NCBI GenBank assembly: GCA_015680685.1
Contig: MNCI01034200.1
Coordinates: 269,619 to 333,618, forward strand
Length of the DNA stretch: 64,000 nt
Reading direction: 5' to 3'
Source of the DNA: Gnetum montanum
Taxonomy: Eukaryota > Streptophyta > Gnetopsida > Gnetales > Gnetaceae
Positions within the stretch are counted from its first letter, which is position 1; each line of letters starts with the position of its first letter. This document shows positions 23,013 to 33,850 of the stretch, one piece after another. Position numbers and translations under genes: made by a program. A model generated the notes under the pieces. That model was not told the DNA's origin. It was given only the letters and a program-made list of their open reading frames with translations, and made no database searches.

Positions 23013-26000
23013 ATGTCTCCTTCTTCGTACGAAAGCGCCTCACTGCCTAGGTCTGAAATAGGAAATAGTCAATGGTGTAATACACATGACATTGATCTGC
23101 CAATCCCTTAACAAGTTTGAGTGGTATATATTCATCCTAATGAGTATATACCAAACTTCACCTTTATCCTCCATCAAGATGAACAACTGTGTTGGTGAGA
23201 CTTAGAAGGTAACATAGTGTTACCTCTCGATTGTTTAGTCCCAAGGATGCTTCTTCGTGCTCTCACATGAATTGGCATGCCACACTTACACGCAGAATAC
23301 ATTATGCAAGACCATAACTTGAGAAAATACTGTCCCATAGAGGCACAACATCAAAGAGACTTGCAATAGGAGAGACATCATAAGTCTTTGAAGGGTAAGT
23401 GGTCCTAGGATGCCCCACATGTCTTAAGCGAAAATGAGGGTGGTGAACCTACCTCAGGTAGTCACCCACACAACGATGTTCCTCCCCTTGACTTTGGCCA
23501 AGTGGTTGTGTATCAAAACCTTCATTCCACTATTCATAACCTAGGTTTTGATACCCATGGGTACAAAGGGTTTGAAAAAGGGACACGAACTCATGATAAA
23601 GGTGGACATTCTGATTGTAATCACGATTGGGGCTGAGACCACAGAAGAGAAGGTAGCAGACACCGTCATGGTGATAGTTCTCCTTCTTCTTCACCTTCAT
23701 CATCTCCTTTATCCTCTCCTTCAATGTCTGAACATAGTCATAAAGAAAAAGAACATGGGGATAAAGGTAGGCAAAGTGGAATTCATAAACAAAATAGCCA
23801 GGAAAGGGGACAAGGGCACTCTAGAGAATCATGGCATAGAAGAAGGGAGAGTAGAGAACAACGTAGGCATCATAGATGCCATGGACAAGATGATCACGAT
23901 GAACCCCTTCTCGCTACTAAAAGTATGTTGGACATAACTAAGGCTATTAGAATTCCAACAAGGCATCAAGAAGATAGTAGGATCAAGAGATTAGATATGA
24001 ACAACACCCCATGATTTGAAGGGGGATACAATGTTGATCCTCAGAATCATTTACAAGCATTCCATGAGGCGTGTGCTTTACAAAACATAGAGAATAAATG
24101 GAAAATCCTTAAGTTGTTCCCATCAACATTAGTTAAAGAAGTGAAAAGTTGGTACCAGTCTTTAGAACTGGAATCCATTCATAGGTGGAGTACTATGTTA
24201 GAACTATTTAATGACAAGTACCAAACATAATCCTGAGTGTTTAACTTGCGAAAGAAAATCCAAGGCTAGAAACAAGGAGGACACGAACCCTTGGATGCTG
24301 CCATGGCCCGATACTATGCATTGTTACATCGTTGTCCTGGCCATGGTTATTTGCAACGGGATCAACTACGCCATCTCGTGGATGGGCTTAGGCTTGAAAC
24401 GAGAAGAACCCTTGGGACTTATGCCTAAGGAAGACTATCCGAGCTTAGGTCCCATCAAATTCAAAGACTATTAGAGCAAGTTGCTAAGGAAGAAGGTGAG
24501 CAACAGAAGAGAGAAAGTGCTAAAGAGTATAACTAAGATCCTTCCCTTCAAAAGAGGGGAGTAGGATTTTGTGAGGATGAAGAAGAGTCACCACTCAAAG
24601 AGATGGTGAATAGAAAAACTTTGCCTATCCAAAAGATGACAGCAAAATTTTTAGCAAAGGTAGACCAAATGTGGGATTTCCTAGACAATAGATTTCCAAC
24701 TGTTCTTAAAATAGTAGAAAGTGAAAAAAAAAGAAGAAAGAGGTTGAGCATGCACATAGCAAGGGTAAGGGAAAATTTGTCATCATTCAAGAGGTTGTGG
24801 ATTTGGAAACAGATAATGATAATGGATGTGAGAGATGTCAATATGACCATCCTAAGGGATGTTGCCCTATAATCTCACATCTGCAGGAGTCTGGGATGTA
24901 TGCACTCAACCCACGATTAAAGAAAAGGCAAACACCCCAAAGGTTACCTTATCCTCAAGGTAACCCAAGGTAGTTCCACCAACCCTTAACGTATTATCCC
25001 AGTGGAACTTCACCACAACCAATTGAGCAATATCAACAGTGGCAATACCCACAATCATGGCGAATGCTACCACCAAGGCAATAGTATCCTTATCAACAAC
25101 CTAACTTGTATGGATATTACGTGCAATAGCCAATCTCCCCACGTGACTCTACTGGTCACATCACTTCTTAACCTCCCTACCAAGCCCGTGAGTATTATGG
25201 GACTCCCTCTTCTAAGGGTGATATTCCACAAGCATATCATCCTTCTCATCTGGTCGCATCTCTTCCACCAATAGCTCCACTACCACTTGCTCCAGTTATG
25301 CAGGGTAAAATCCCTACCCAACTGTAGCAACATAATGCCACAAGAGCTGTTAACTCTCAACCTACTATTGGTTCTAACAACTACATGAAGAAAAGACCTT
25401 TCTTTAGAACCAACAATCCAACCAAGCCCTTACAATCACAAGCGGTTGATTCCTTAGATGTCTTAGTATCAATCAAAACTTCAGAGCCTCCTTCAACCCA
25501 ATCACTACACTCAACACATATGGTCATGCTAACACATGTCATCACCGATTGGATCAAAGCTGGCCACCTTCCTAGGAAATTCTCTAATTCTGGGAGTCCT
25601 CTGATATACTTACAAATCGCTTAAAATGCATCGTGCAAGGCTCTTTTGGATTTAGGTTCCGGTGTCAACTTGATTTCTCAAGAAATGTACAAGGCCTAGA
25701 ACCTGCCTCCATTGAAAAAAAGCAACATCCATCTAGAGTTGGCTAACCAGTCCATCACTATCCCATTGGGACTAGTGGAAGACATTGTTGCCACTGTTTG
25801 TGGGTGGTCGTACCTAGCTAACTTCCTAGTGATTTAGGTAAACAACAGTAAGGGGAACTTTCAAATCATAATGGGAAGAGCATGGCTAAGTACCATCGAC
25901 GCATGCCTAGGAATCCATGATCTTTCCCTAGAAATATCAAAGGAAAATACATTTAGAAAGATCAAGAAAGCATCGCATACAGTGACATAGGGTGTAATTG
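23013..26000 (+). pseudogene. Element 3 gag-protease, broken
   Basis: Starts with ATG at 23013 (Met-Ser-Pro-Ser-Ser) like element 2. Ser/Arg/His-rich part near 23724-23900, capsid core 23930-24480, CX2CX3HX3C at about 24824-24860 (CERCQYDHPKGC), Pro/Gln/Tyr-rich part 24900-25380, protease at 25500-25900. Protease keeps its Asp (LLDLGSG) but carries several stops (for example 25621, 25699, 25837). Stops at positions that are Gln, Arg or Trp codons in element 1 or 2 are frequent. Confidence 0.85.
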
Positions 26001-26001
26001 C

Positions 26002-27110
26002 ATGCAGAGGTCATGGTTTGTGCAAAGTTTACCATTGCCTACATGCAATCAATGTGCACAAGTGATTAACATACAAAGATGCCTATATGTAGCAACCACA
26101 CGACATGAAGACACCCAATGGTTGACAACTGATCAAGAAAGAAATTCACTCATATGCATGGAACCAACTGAGGGTTTTACCTGTGCTTACATCGATAGCA
26201 TAGACGCATTAGAGCAAGTCCACCACCAACTTCCAAGTCTTAACCTTGAAAATATCAATTGGGGGAAGTTGGAAATCCCTCAAAAATTTAAGAAGGATCC
26301 CCTCGAGCTAAAACCATTGCCCACCGGTATCGAATACATGTTTCTTAAAAACAGAAAATCGATAATTATCAACGCTAAGCTTGCTCCTCAACAGAAAGAA
26401 GAACTGCTAAAGGTAATCGATAGATGGTTAAAAGCCTTCGCTTGGTTACATCCCCAATTAACTGGAATAGATCCTAGGATATGCCGACATAGGATTTACA
26501 CTAACCCCTCCATGAAGCCTCGAAGACAACCGTAGAGACGATTGAACCCTAAGCTGAAGCAAGTAGTTAAGAAAGAAATCAAACAGCTTCTCAAGGCTGG
26601 ATTCATATACCCCATTACTGATAGCAAATGGGTTAGCCCCTTAGTTATTGTGCCTAAAAAGGGAGGCAAATGGAGGGTGTGCATAGATTTTAAGCTACTA
26701 AATATGGCAACATTCAACGATCACTTTCCATTACCATTTGTCGACCAAGTCTTAAACACCATCACAGGGCATCGCTATTATAGTTTTCTGGATGGATATA
26801 GTAGATATAACCAAATACAAATAGCCGTAGAAGACCAAGCCAAGATTATGTTCACCAGTCCTTGGGGAACGTTCGCATACAAACATATGTCGTTTGGGTT
26901 GTGCAATGCCCCTACAACATTTCAACAACTAGTTCTAAGCATATTCCAATAGTAGATAGGGAATGGCGTGGAGGTCTTTATGGATGACTTCTCCACTTAT
27001 GGAGCAAACTTTAATCAAGCCTTGGACTGGCTAAAGCAAGTGTTAAAAAAGATGTGTAGAAACCAATTTGAGGCTCAACTAGTAGAAAAGCCATTTGATG
27101 ATCCAAGAGG
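26002..27110 (+). pseudogene. Element 3 reverse transcriptase with linker, broken
   Basis: A 177-codon open stretch (26002-26535) is the protease-RT linker, ending in a Gln-to-stop change. RT continues at 26542-26952 with WVSPLVIVPKKGGKWRVCID, FLDGYSRYNQIQIA and FGLCNAPTTFQQ. Two adjacent stops (26950-26955) replace the Gln-Gln of element 2. The catalytic box VFMDDF (about 26973-26990) is intact, unlike element 2. Confidence 0.87.
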
Positions 27111-27860
27111 GTGTAGTACTAGGACATAAAATCTCACACACATGGATAGAGGTAGACCCCAAGAAAATCAAAATTATCCAAGGAATTACCTATCAACCGG
27201 AAACTGTCAAAGATATTTGGTCATTCCTTGGACATATTGGCTACTATAGGAGATTTATTAAGAACTTTTCAAAGGTTGCCAAACCATTGGTGGAATTAAC
27301 AAAAAAGGACATACCTTTCAAGTGGACCAGGGAATGCGAATTAGCGTTCCAAACTTTGAAACAAAAGCTAGTAGAAACACCCATTCTGCAAGCTCCTAAC
27401 TAGTCCAAACCATTCCATATCCTGACTGACGCATCCAACTATGCTTTAGGAGTTGTACTTACACAGTTAGATGACCAGAAGCATCCTTATTACATCCACT
27501 GTGTAAGTAGAAGTATCACTGGTGCACAACTTAACTACACTACCATAGGGAAAGAATTAATGGTTGTAGTGTTTACACTAGAAAAGTTTAGACACTATGT
27601 AATGGGATATAAAGTATATATACTTATAGATCATAGTGCAATCTGGTTCCTCATGAATAAGCCAATGGTAAGCCCTCATATCATACGATGGTTTGTAATC
27701 GTACAAGAGTTCAATTTAACAATGATCGATCGCAAGGGAACCGAGAATGTAGTTGCTGATTATTTATCTCGATTGCAATGGGACAACAAAGAGGATGAGT
27801 ATCCAATTTCTAATCATTTCCCTGATGAATTCCTCTTTGCTGGTGTAGTGAATAATTAAT
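27111..27860 (+). pseudogene. Element 3 RT connection and RNase H, broken
   Basis: VLGHKIS and GYYRRFIKNFSKVAKPL precede RNase H, whose motifs LTDASNYALG (about 27420), GKELMVVVFTLEKFRHYV and DHSAIWFLM are readable. One stop at about 27400 separates the parts. A DYLSRLQWDNKEDEYPISNHFPD tail ends at 27859. Confidence 0.85.
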
Positions 27861-27939
27861 CACCCACGAAGACAAACTGGTACAGTATCATTCTTACCTA
27901 TCTCCTCACCCAACAAACACCACAAGAGTTAAATGTTGA

Positions 27940-29108
27940 GAAGAAACAATAGTTTCTTCACCGAGCCAAGTACTTTATGGAGATCAATGGGCAACTTTAC
28001 AAAGTGTGTTCCGATGGCTTGGTTTGATGGTGTGTTCCCGATATAGATCAACTGTAAGTTCTCCAAGATGCTCATGAGGGTCCTTGTGGGGGTCATTACA
28101 CTGGCAGATGAATGGCCATCAAGATCCTGCTTGCAGGATATCATTGGCCTATATTATTTTCGAACACCCATCGTTTCATCTAATCTTGTGAGTGTTGTCA
28201 ATGTGATGGAGGAATGACTGCTATAATGGAGGGTCCGCAACAATGGATTCAACCATTAGAACCCTTTGACATTTGGGGAATTGAATTTATGGGGCCAATT
28301 ACACCAATGTCCAATGGAAAAGCCTATATCATTGTTGTTGTTGATTACCTAACTAAATGGGCAGAAGCAGCTACTGTTAAGGATTGTACATCATCCATGA
28401 TTTGTTCAACAACAAATCATAAACAAGTTTGGTGTGCCTCGTGCACTTATTTCAAACAATGGTACCCACTTCACAGGTGCAACTTTTCAAAAATTAATAC
28501 AACACTTAGGGGTTGATCATAAATTGACTACACCATACCACCCCCAAGTGAACGGTCAAGCAGAAGTCACCAATAGGGAGATTACGAAGATATTGACAAG
28601 AACTGTTAGCAAGTGTAGGCGAGATTGGAGTACTAAACTGAATGATGCCCTTTGGGCATACTGCTCCACATGGAAACTCCCTACAAGCTACTCTCCCTAT
28701 GAGTTAGTGTATAGTAAATTACCAACACTTTCCATTCAAACTAAGCTCCATACACTATCCACGACATGTGACCTCAACCTTGACCTTAATCTAGCATAGA
28801 AACAACAGTTAGTAACCCTTAACTTGTTAGATGAAAATCGATTAGCTACCTTGTCATCTAACAAGTTGCACAAGCCATTCAATAAACAATGTCATGACCT
28901 AAGGATTAGGAAAGTTATATATCAACTGGGAGATAAGGTTCTCTACTGGAATCCCACATATGTGCCACAATGTACTAAATTTCAAACACTATGGGAAGGA
29001 CCTTATATTATTTATGCAACTTTTCCTTCAGGGGCCATGACAATATACAAACTTGAGAGCCTAGATAAGAAAATTTTGGTCAACATTCAACAAACCAAAC
29101 CTTTCTAG
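27940..29108 (+). pseudogene. Element 3 integrase, broken
   Basis: Zinc-binding region at 28060-28215 with several stops, then the core. The first catalytic Asp is replaced (IEFMGP for IDFMGP) and the second reads NNGTHF for DNGTHF; the Glu in NGQAEVTNREI remains. A frameshift lies near 28400. The C-terminal GPF/Y-like block LWEGPYII is at about 28995. Two changed catalytic residues rule out activity even if the frame were open. Confidence 0.87.
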
Positions 29109-31144
29109 GAGCTTAGGATAGCTAGTGCACATGCTACCTCTCTTGATGGACAACCCTGCTCACTATTTCAGATCTTTTCCTTCCAACTTAGTCATGGGGG
29201 AGATAGCCACCTATGCTAACTGTTCTAGGCCCTCAGTTCTTTTTGAATTTTTGTTTTACACATTCTTTCAACTTTTCTTATTTTTTTTACACCATTGTTC
29301 ATGTTTTTACTATTTCTTTGTTTGCTTGATTTACTTTTATTTGTCATCCAATAAGTGCTCATGATGGTGGATTGCATTATATCATATTGATTGCTAATGT
29401 TTGATTTTTACCTTTGAATTATGATGCTGATATTAAGGTATGGTTCTTTTGGTAACATAGGCAATGAGTCCACATCGTCCACTCATCCATAACACTCTAT
29501 TGTCTCCTTTGGCTTGGAACTGTACAGTCCCCTTTTTCTAAGTAAATTTATTAATGAATTGGTGGTTGGATACTTTTTAAACTAAGGAAAGACTGAAAGG
29601 ATGAAAAGGGTGTGACTTCAAGGGGATTCGATGCATTTATGCTAGCCATTCTCTTGGGTGCTTGGATGCTTGTTTCTTGGGTTTTCTGCGATTCTAAAAT
29701 TGTTCAAAAATCAGGAAGCCAAGTGAATAAAAATAAGTCTTTGCATGGTGTCATTCTCACGCAAAGAAAAAAAGAGAAAAGAAAGGAGAAAAGTGAGAAT
29801 TCAAAGCACACCCCTTAGACATAATAAAGCAATATGGGCTACAAGAACTGGTTATGAAACTAGAAATACATGTTACCCATGCCTGAAGATTCCCTCTAAC
29901 CAAGGCCCTTTCTTACTTCATGCTTCCCCATCTCACTCTCCTCAAGAAGGTGGTCACTCTTTTTGAAGGCATTCTTGTTGCTTCAAGAGGATGGATTGGC
30001 CAGGTGTATTGATGCAAGGTCACTAAATGTGGTTGGTTTGAGTCTAGATTTGGGATGAAGTTCTACTTAGTCATCTTAACTATGAAATACACAAGGGGCT
30101 TTACACAACCTTGTTCTTGGGATTCCATTCCATTCTCTCCTCTCCATCTTTCTTCCCATTTTCCACCTCATTATTGATTTTATCATTAGTCCGTTATGGG
30201 TTAATGCATTATTTTGCTTTGGTGAATTCTTATGGGTAAGTTTTTAACTCTTGCTTCCAAATGACATTCCTAGAGCCTACGAACTCTTTGGTTTGTGGGT
30301 TTGTTAGGGCATAAAAGGCATGAGCTTGCTTTGGGGAGGACCCACTGGCATTCTTTTTTGGTGCAATTGTTAAGTTATTTTCCTTGTCCATTTTCTACAA
30401 TCAGTCATCTCTTATTTCATCCCCATTCATAACATCCATTTTATTGGTATTGCCATTGTTGTTTTTGTTTTCCTATCTTTCTTGTTCCTCATATTTTTCC
30501 ATCTTATAGCTATCGGAGGTTCACTCTTAGTCGTGGAGGCCTTGGCACAAATTTTTCAATTTTCTCCATTTTACTATTCACCTAACCCCTACACCTTGGG
30601 TAGTCACCTATGATAAATCTTTCAACCAATTTCTGCTATAACCACAACTTAGCCAATGCGCTTCATATCAAGGCAAGGTATCAACTGCATTTTGGTTTAT
30701 CTATCCTTACTCATTTGTGACTATGTTTTGTGTGTAGATGGTGATCATACAAACAATGGATTGCGCTTGGAAGAAGTACTCAGAATGGACCAAAACTAGA
30801 GCATTTACGAAAGGAGCAAGTCTGGTGGCATGGCTATGGATAAACAATGAAAGACACAATCTTAGCATTGGTGGCAACATGCTTCATTTTCTCTCTCTCT
30901 TTCTCTACAAGCTTTTAAATAAAGGCTTGGATGTCATTTATGTACAAGTGTTCACCACAATGGTCATGAACACTAATGTTGTAATATGCTTATTGATCCA
31001 TTCACTAGACATGTTGGATTTTTCACCCCATTCCACCGTCAGTTGTCAGTTAGTCAATAATCCCATACGTTCCCAATATTTTGTAAAGAACTTATTTCTT
31101 TTCTTCTATACTTGAGGATGACTTTTCATTCAGTCGTGGGGGTA
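29109..31144 (+). other. 3' spacer of element 3
   Basis: Begins near the internal G-rich motif CTTAGTCATGGGGGAGA (29187-29203) and ends with the terminal tract TTCAGTCGTGGGGG (31129-31142) just before the LTR. Collinear with the spacers of elements 1 and 2. Holds a 125-codon frame at 30738-31115 described separately; no other long frame. Confidence 0.75.
30738..31115 (+). CDS. Small ORF near the end of the element 3 spacer, function unknown
   Basis: A 125-codon frame opening with MVIIQTMDCAWKK. Its ATG directly follows TGTGTAG, a possible splice acceptor, and the ATG with YAG before it is conserved in element 1 (coding strand 32-30) and element 2 (19548). It has some hydrophobic stretches (about residues 48-60 and 70-90). 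In element 2 the same frame stops after eight codons. It occupies the place where Athila elements carry an envelope-like ORF, but I see no envelope motif, so it may be chance. Confidence 0.25.
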   Translation: MVIIQTMDCAWKKYSEWTKTRAFTKGASLVAWLWINNERHNLSIGGNMLHFLSLFLYKLLNKGLDVIYVQVFTTMVMNTNVVICLLIHSLDMLDFSPHSTVSCQLVNNPIRSQYFVKNLFLFFYT

Positions 31145-32134
31145 TGATGAGAGCAGTTACTCTAATTATTAAAGTGGTTACTCTAGGATTACTCTAGTGG
31201 TTACTCTAGCAGTTATTCTAATTATTAGAGTGGTTACTCTAGTGATTACTCTAGTGGTTACTCTAGCATTTATTCTAATTATTAGAGTGGTTAGTCTAGC
31301 AGTTACTTTAGTAGTTATTCTAATTATTAGAGTGGTTACTCTAATTATTAGAGTAGTTGCTCCCAAGCCTATAAATACAGTGCACATGCGCACAATTGGG
31401 AAAGAAGTCTTTTAGGAGTCAAGTAGTGAAACTCTTTTAGTCTATTTAAAAGTTAGAGTATTTTCCAAGTGCCCATAGCAGGAGGACTAAGTGTGGATAG
31501 ATCTTTATTCGAGCATTGTGCACCTAAGCACACCTTGTGTACAGCAATAAAGATGAGCTCTTAGATTCATCCTTGCATCACTTGAGATTTGTTTTCTTAC
31601 ACATTTATTTTATTTTATTTTATTATGCATTTATTTTATTTTATTTTATGCACTTTACATTTCTATTATTGGCATAGTAATTCATTTTCATCAATTAAGC
31701 AAATCATTAAATTACACAAGCACGACCACTTCGAGCATGCGTGTAACGCTTAATAACCCAGTAACGATTAGCGTTTGGTAATCCCAGTAGTGTTGCACTA
31801 GTTCAGGATGTGTATCGCAAGTGGGAATGGATGCTAGTGTTAGGATTAGTTAGAACTTAGTTAATGAGTAGTTAAGTTAAATTAGTCACTTAGTTACCTC
31901 TCTCCTTCCCTACTAGCACGTACATAAAAATATAAAAGCTATAAAAATCATATGCCTTAAGCTTACTTAACCATACAATTGTGACATATAGGTAAGCTTG
32001 GGAAGACAGCGATCAACCAACCCGTCCTTATTCCACAAGGGCGCATAAGCACTTAGTCCTTGGAATTCGACTGAATAGTGCATGAAATGCTCATATCCGT
32101 ATGGTTGAGCATAGGGATACCTCGCTACTCATTA
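31145..32134 (+). repeat. 3' LTR of element 3
   Basis: 990 bases; five TAATTATTAGAG-type palindromes against six in the 5' copy, TATAAATA at 31370-31377, the same R and U5 motifs. The difference in repeat number is the main length difference between the two LTRs. Confidence 0.86.
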
Positions 32135-33217
32135 GTTGTATTCTTGGATTATCAAGAAACCTCTTCTTAAAATTGAAATTATCTCAAACCTACAACAGCC
32201 ACTTGAACAAATAAGGAACAACAATGAATATTGATCTCTAACAAGATCTTCTTCTTCTTTCTTCTCTAGAATGATAATAGAACTAATATGAAATTGAAAC
32301 AAGGTTGAAATTGATGAAACAATGAAATAATGAAATGTAATTAAAAGAGATGAAAAAACTAAAATAATATAATGAAATAAATACAAACACTTCTATTCTT
32401 TTATTATTTTAAGCTTAAATCTCACATCAATGAAGTTCTGCATGAAATGCCTTAAGTTTAAGAAGAACTTGAACATGCAATAAATAGAAAAGTGAGGAGG
32501 TTCTTAGGAGCACATTCAACTCTAAACATGGTTGTAAAAGAGCCATCTAATTACTAACTAAACCACAAGGAGAGGACACTTATGTATCCAACTAATGATG
32601 ATGTGTCACCTATGTTCTTCATGTGGTGTCAACATAAGGGAAATGATCACATGAAGTCTAGATGGTCCCAAGGATGAGATGCATAACATGTAGCATTGAA
32701 GGATCCATATTTGACTTCTCTTTTTCACTTAGTTTTGAAATATAAAATTGTGTCATGTGACACATTATATGAAATAAGAAGACATGGAACCACATAGTAC
32801 ATGACTCAAGAATAATAGGGAAAAGAAATCTAAGTTTTACAATGACCTGGAAAATAAAAATGACATGATAGAAGCACACATTAGGTTGCAAAGATTATCA
32901 TTCATTTTTTTAGATTAAGATGAAGTTCAATTTGATTACTTCAATCTTCAATAGTAGAGTTTTCATCTTGTAGAATTACAACCTTTTGGTAAGAAGATTA
33001 GGAAGTTGGTATTCACTTTGATAAACTTTGAAGAGATGATGCCTTCTTAAACCTTCTCCTTGATGAATTAGAATTTTATCTCAATGTGATTTGATTTATT
33101 ATAAAGAGTATGCTTATTGGAAAGCATGATGATTGATGTGTTATTAAAAAATAAAGTGATGAACTTTTCAATGATGAAATTTAGCTTTTCAAATAATTTT
33201 TTCAACCATAGGACATG
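32135..33217. other. Unassigned AT-rich sequence
   Basis: No coding motif. Adenine-rich with TTGAAATTGATGAAACAATG-like words around 32290-32360. It may be LTR or 3' sequence of the copia remnant that follows, but I could not delimit an LTR. Confidence 0.35.
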
Positions 33218-33560
33218 CTAGACACAATCATTCATTGCCACATATTTAGCTTTAGTGCTTGAAAGGCTCACATAAATTTGCTTCTTTAATTTCCAATAAA
33301 TTGAAATGTTACCATGGAAAATAATTAAGCCACTTGTGGATTTTCTATCCTTCACATCACTGCCCCAATTAGCATCACTAAAAGCAATAAATATTTCATC
33401 TTCTTTTGCAAAATACAAACCAAAGTCAAAAGTGCTAATAAGGCATCTAAAAAGATGTTTTAAGGAATCCATGTGATTTTACATTATTTAAACCATAAAT
33501 CTACTTAAATATGAGGTGGAATATTTAATGTCAATTTTTGGTGTGGTAAATAAACCTTGA
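33218..33560 (-). pseudogene. Ty1/copia RNase H remnant
   Basis: The minus strand reads a degenerate SRFM-like block then MDSLKHLFRCL, FSDANWGSDVKDRKSTSG, and SLSSTKAKYVAMND. These are the hallmark Ty1/copia RNase H motifs (SDADWAGD..DRKSTSG and ALSSTEAEY). The rest of the pol domain is not recognisable on either side. Confidence 0.85.
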
Positions 33561-33836
33561 GAAGAGTCTGGTTAACCATTGCAAATGCTAGGTTAATTTT
33601 CCAAAACCTCCATCTTGAGATCTACAAAAGGGATGAAACTAGAAGGATGCACTACAAGAGAATATCCTGTGATCCTTCCCAATCCTGCCGCATCATGGAC
33701 ATAAGCCATTCAAACAAGCTAGATAGAGCATCTTTGGGGAAACACTTAATGCATTCCAATGAACATCTTTCATCTTTAAGCATGCTCAGCATTCAATTTA
33801 ACACATAGAGGCTTCCTAGATGATAAACATGGACTA
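33557..33836 (+). pseudogene. Protease-end remnant of an Athila-like element
   Basis: The plus strand reads RRVWLTIANARLIFQNLHLE, which lines up with GRAWLSTVDACLRIRDLSLE of element 1 just after the protease IIMGR block. It remains open to 33808. At 33834-33850 it meets CTAGTCATGGGGGAGAA, the motif that elements 2 and 3 have only after integrase. RT, RNase H and integrase are therefore missing here as in element 1. Confidence 0.5.
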
Positions 33837-33850
33837 GTCATGGGGGAGAA

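Larger units (their letters stand above)
21855..32134 (+). mobile_element. Element 3: complete but defective Athila-like Ty3/gypsy retrotransposon
   Basis: Same plan as element 2: LTR (21855-22876), tRNA-Asp-type primer site (22878-22895), gag-protease-RT-RNase H-integrase with stops, a spacer and a terminal G-rich tract, then a 3' LTR (31145-32134, last bases TCATTA instead of TCATCA). The internal parts are close relatives of element 2, but the U3 is unrelated and made of TAATTATTAGAG repeats. The flanks TTTGG and GTTGT match at only three of five bases, so a target duplication is not convincing. Confidence 0.88.
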
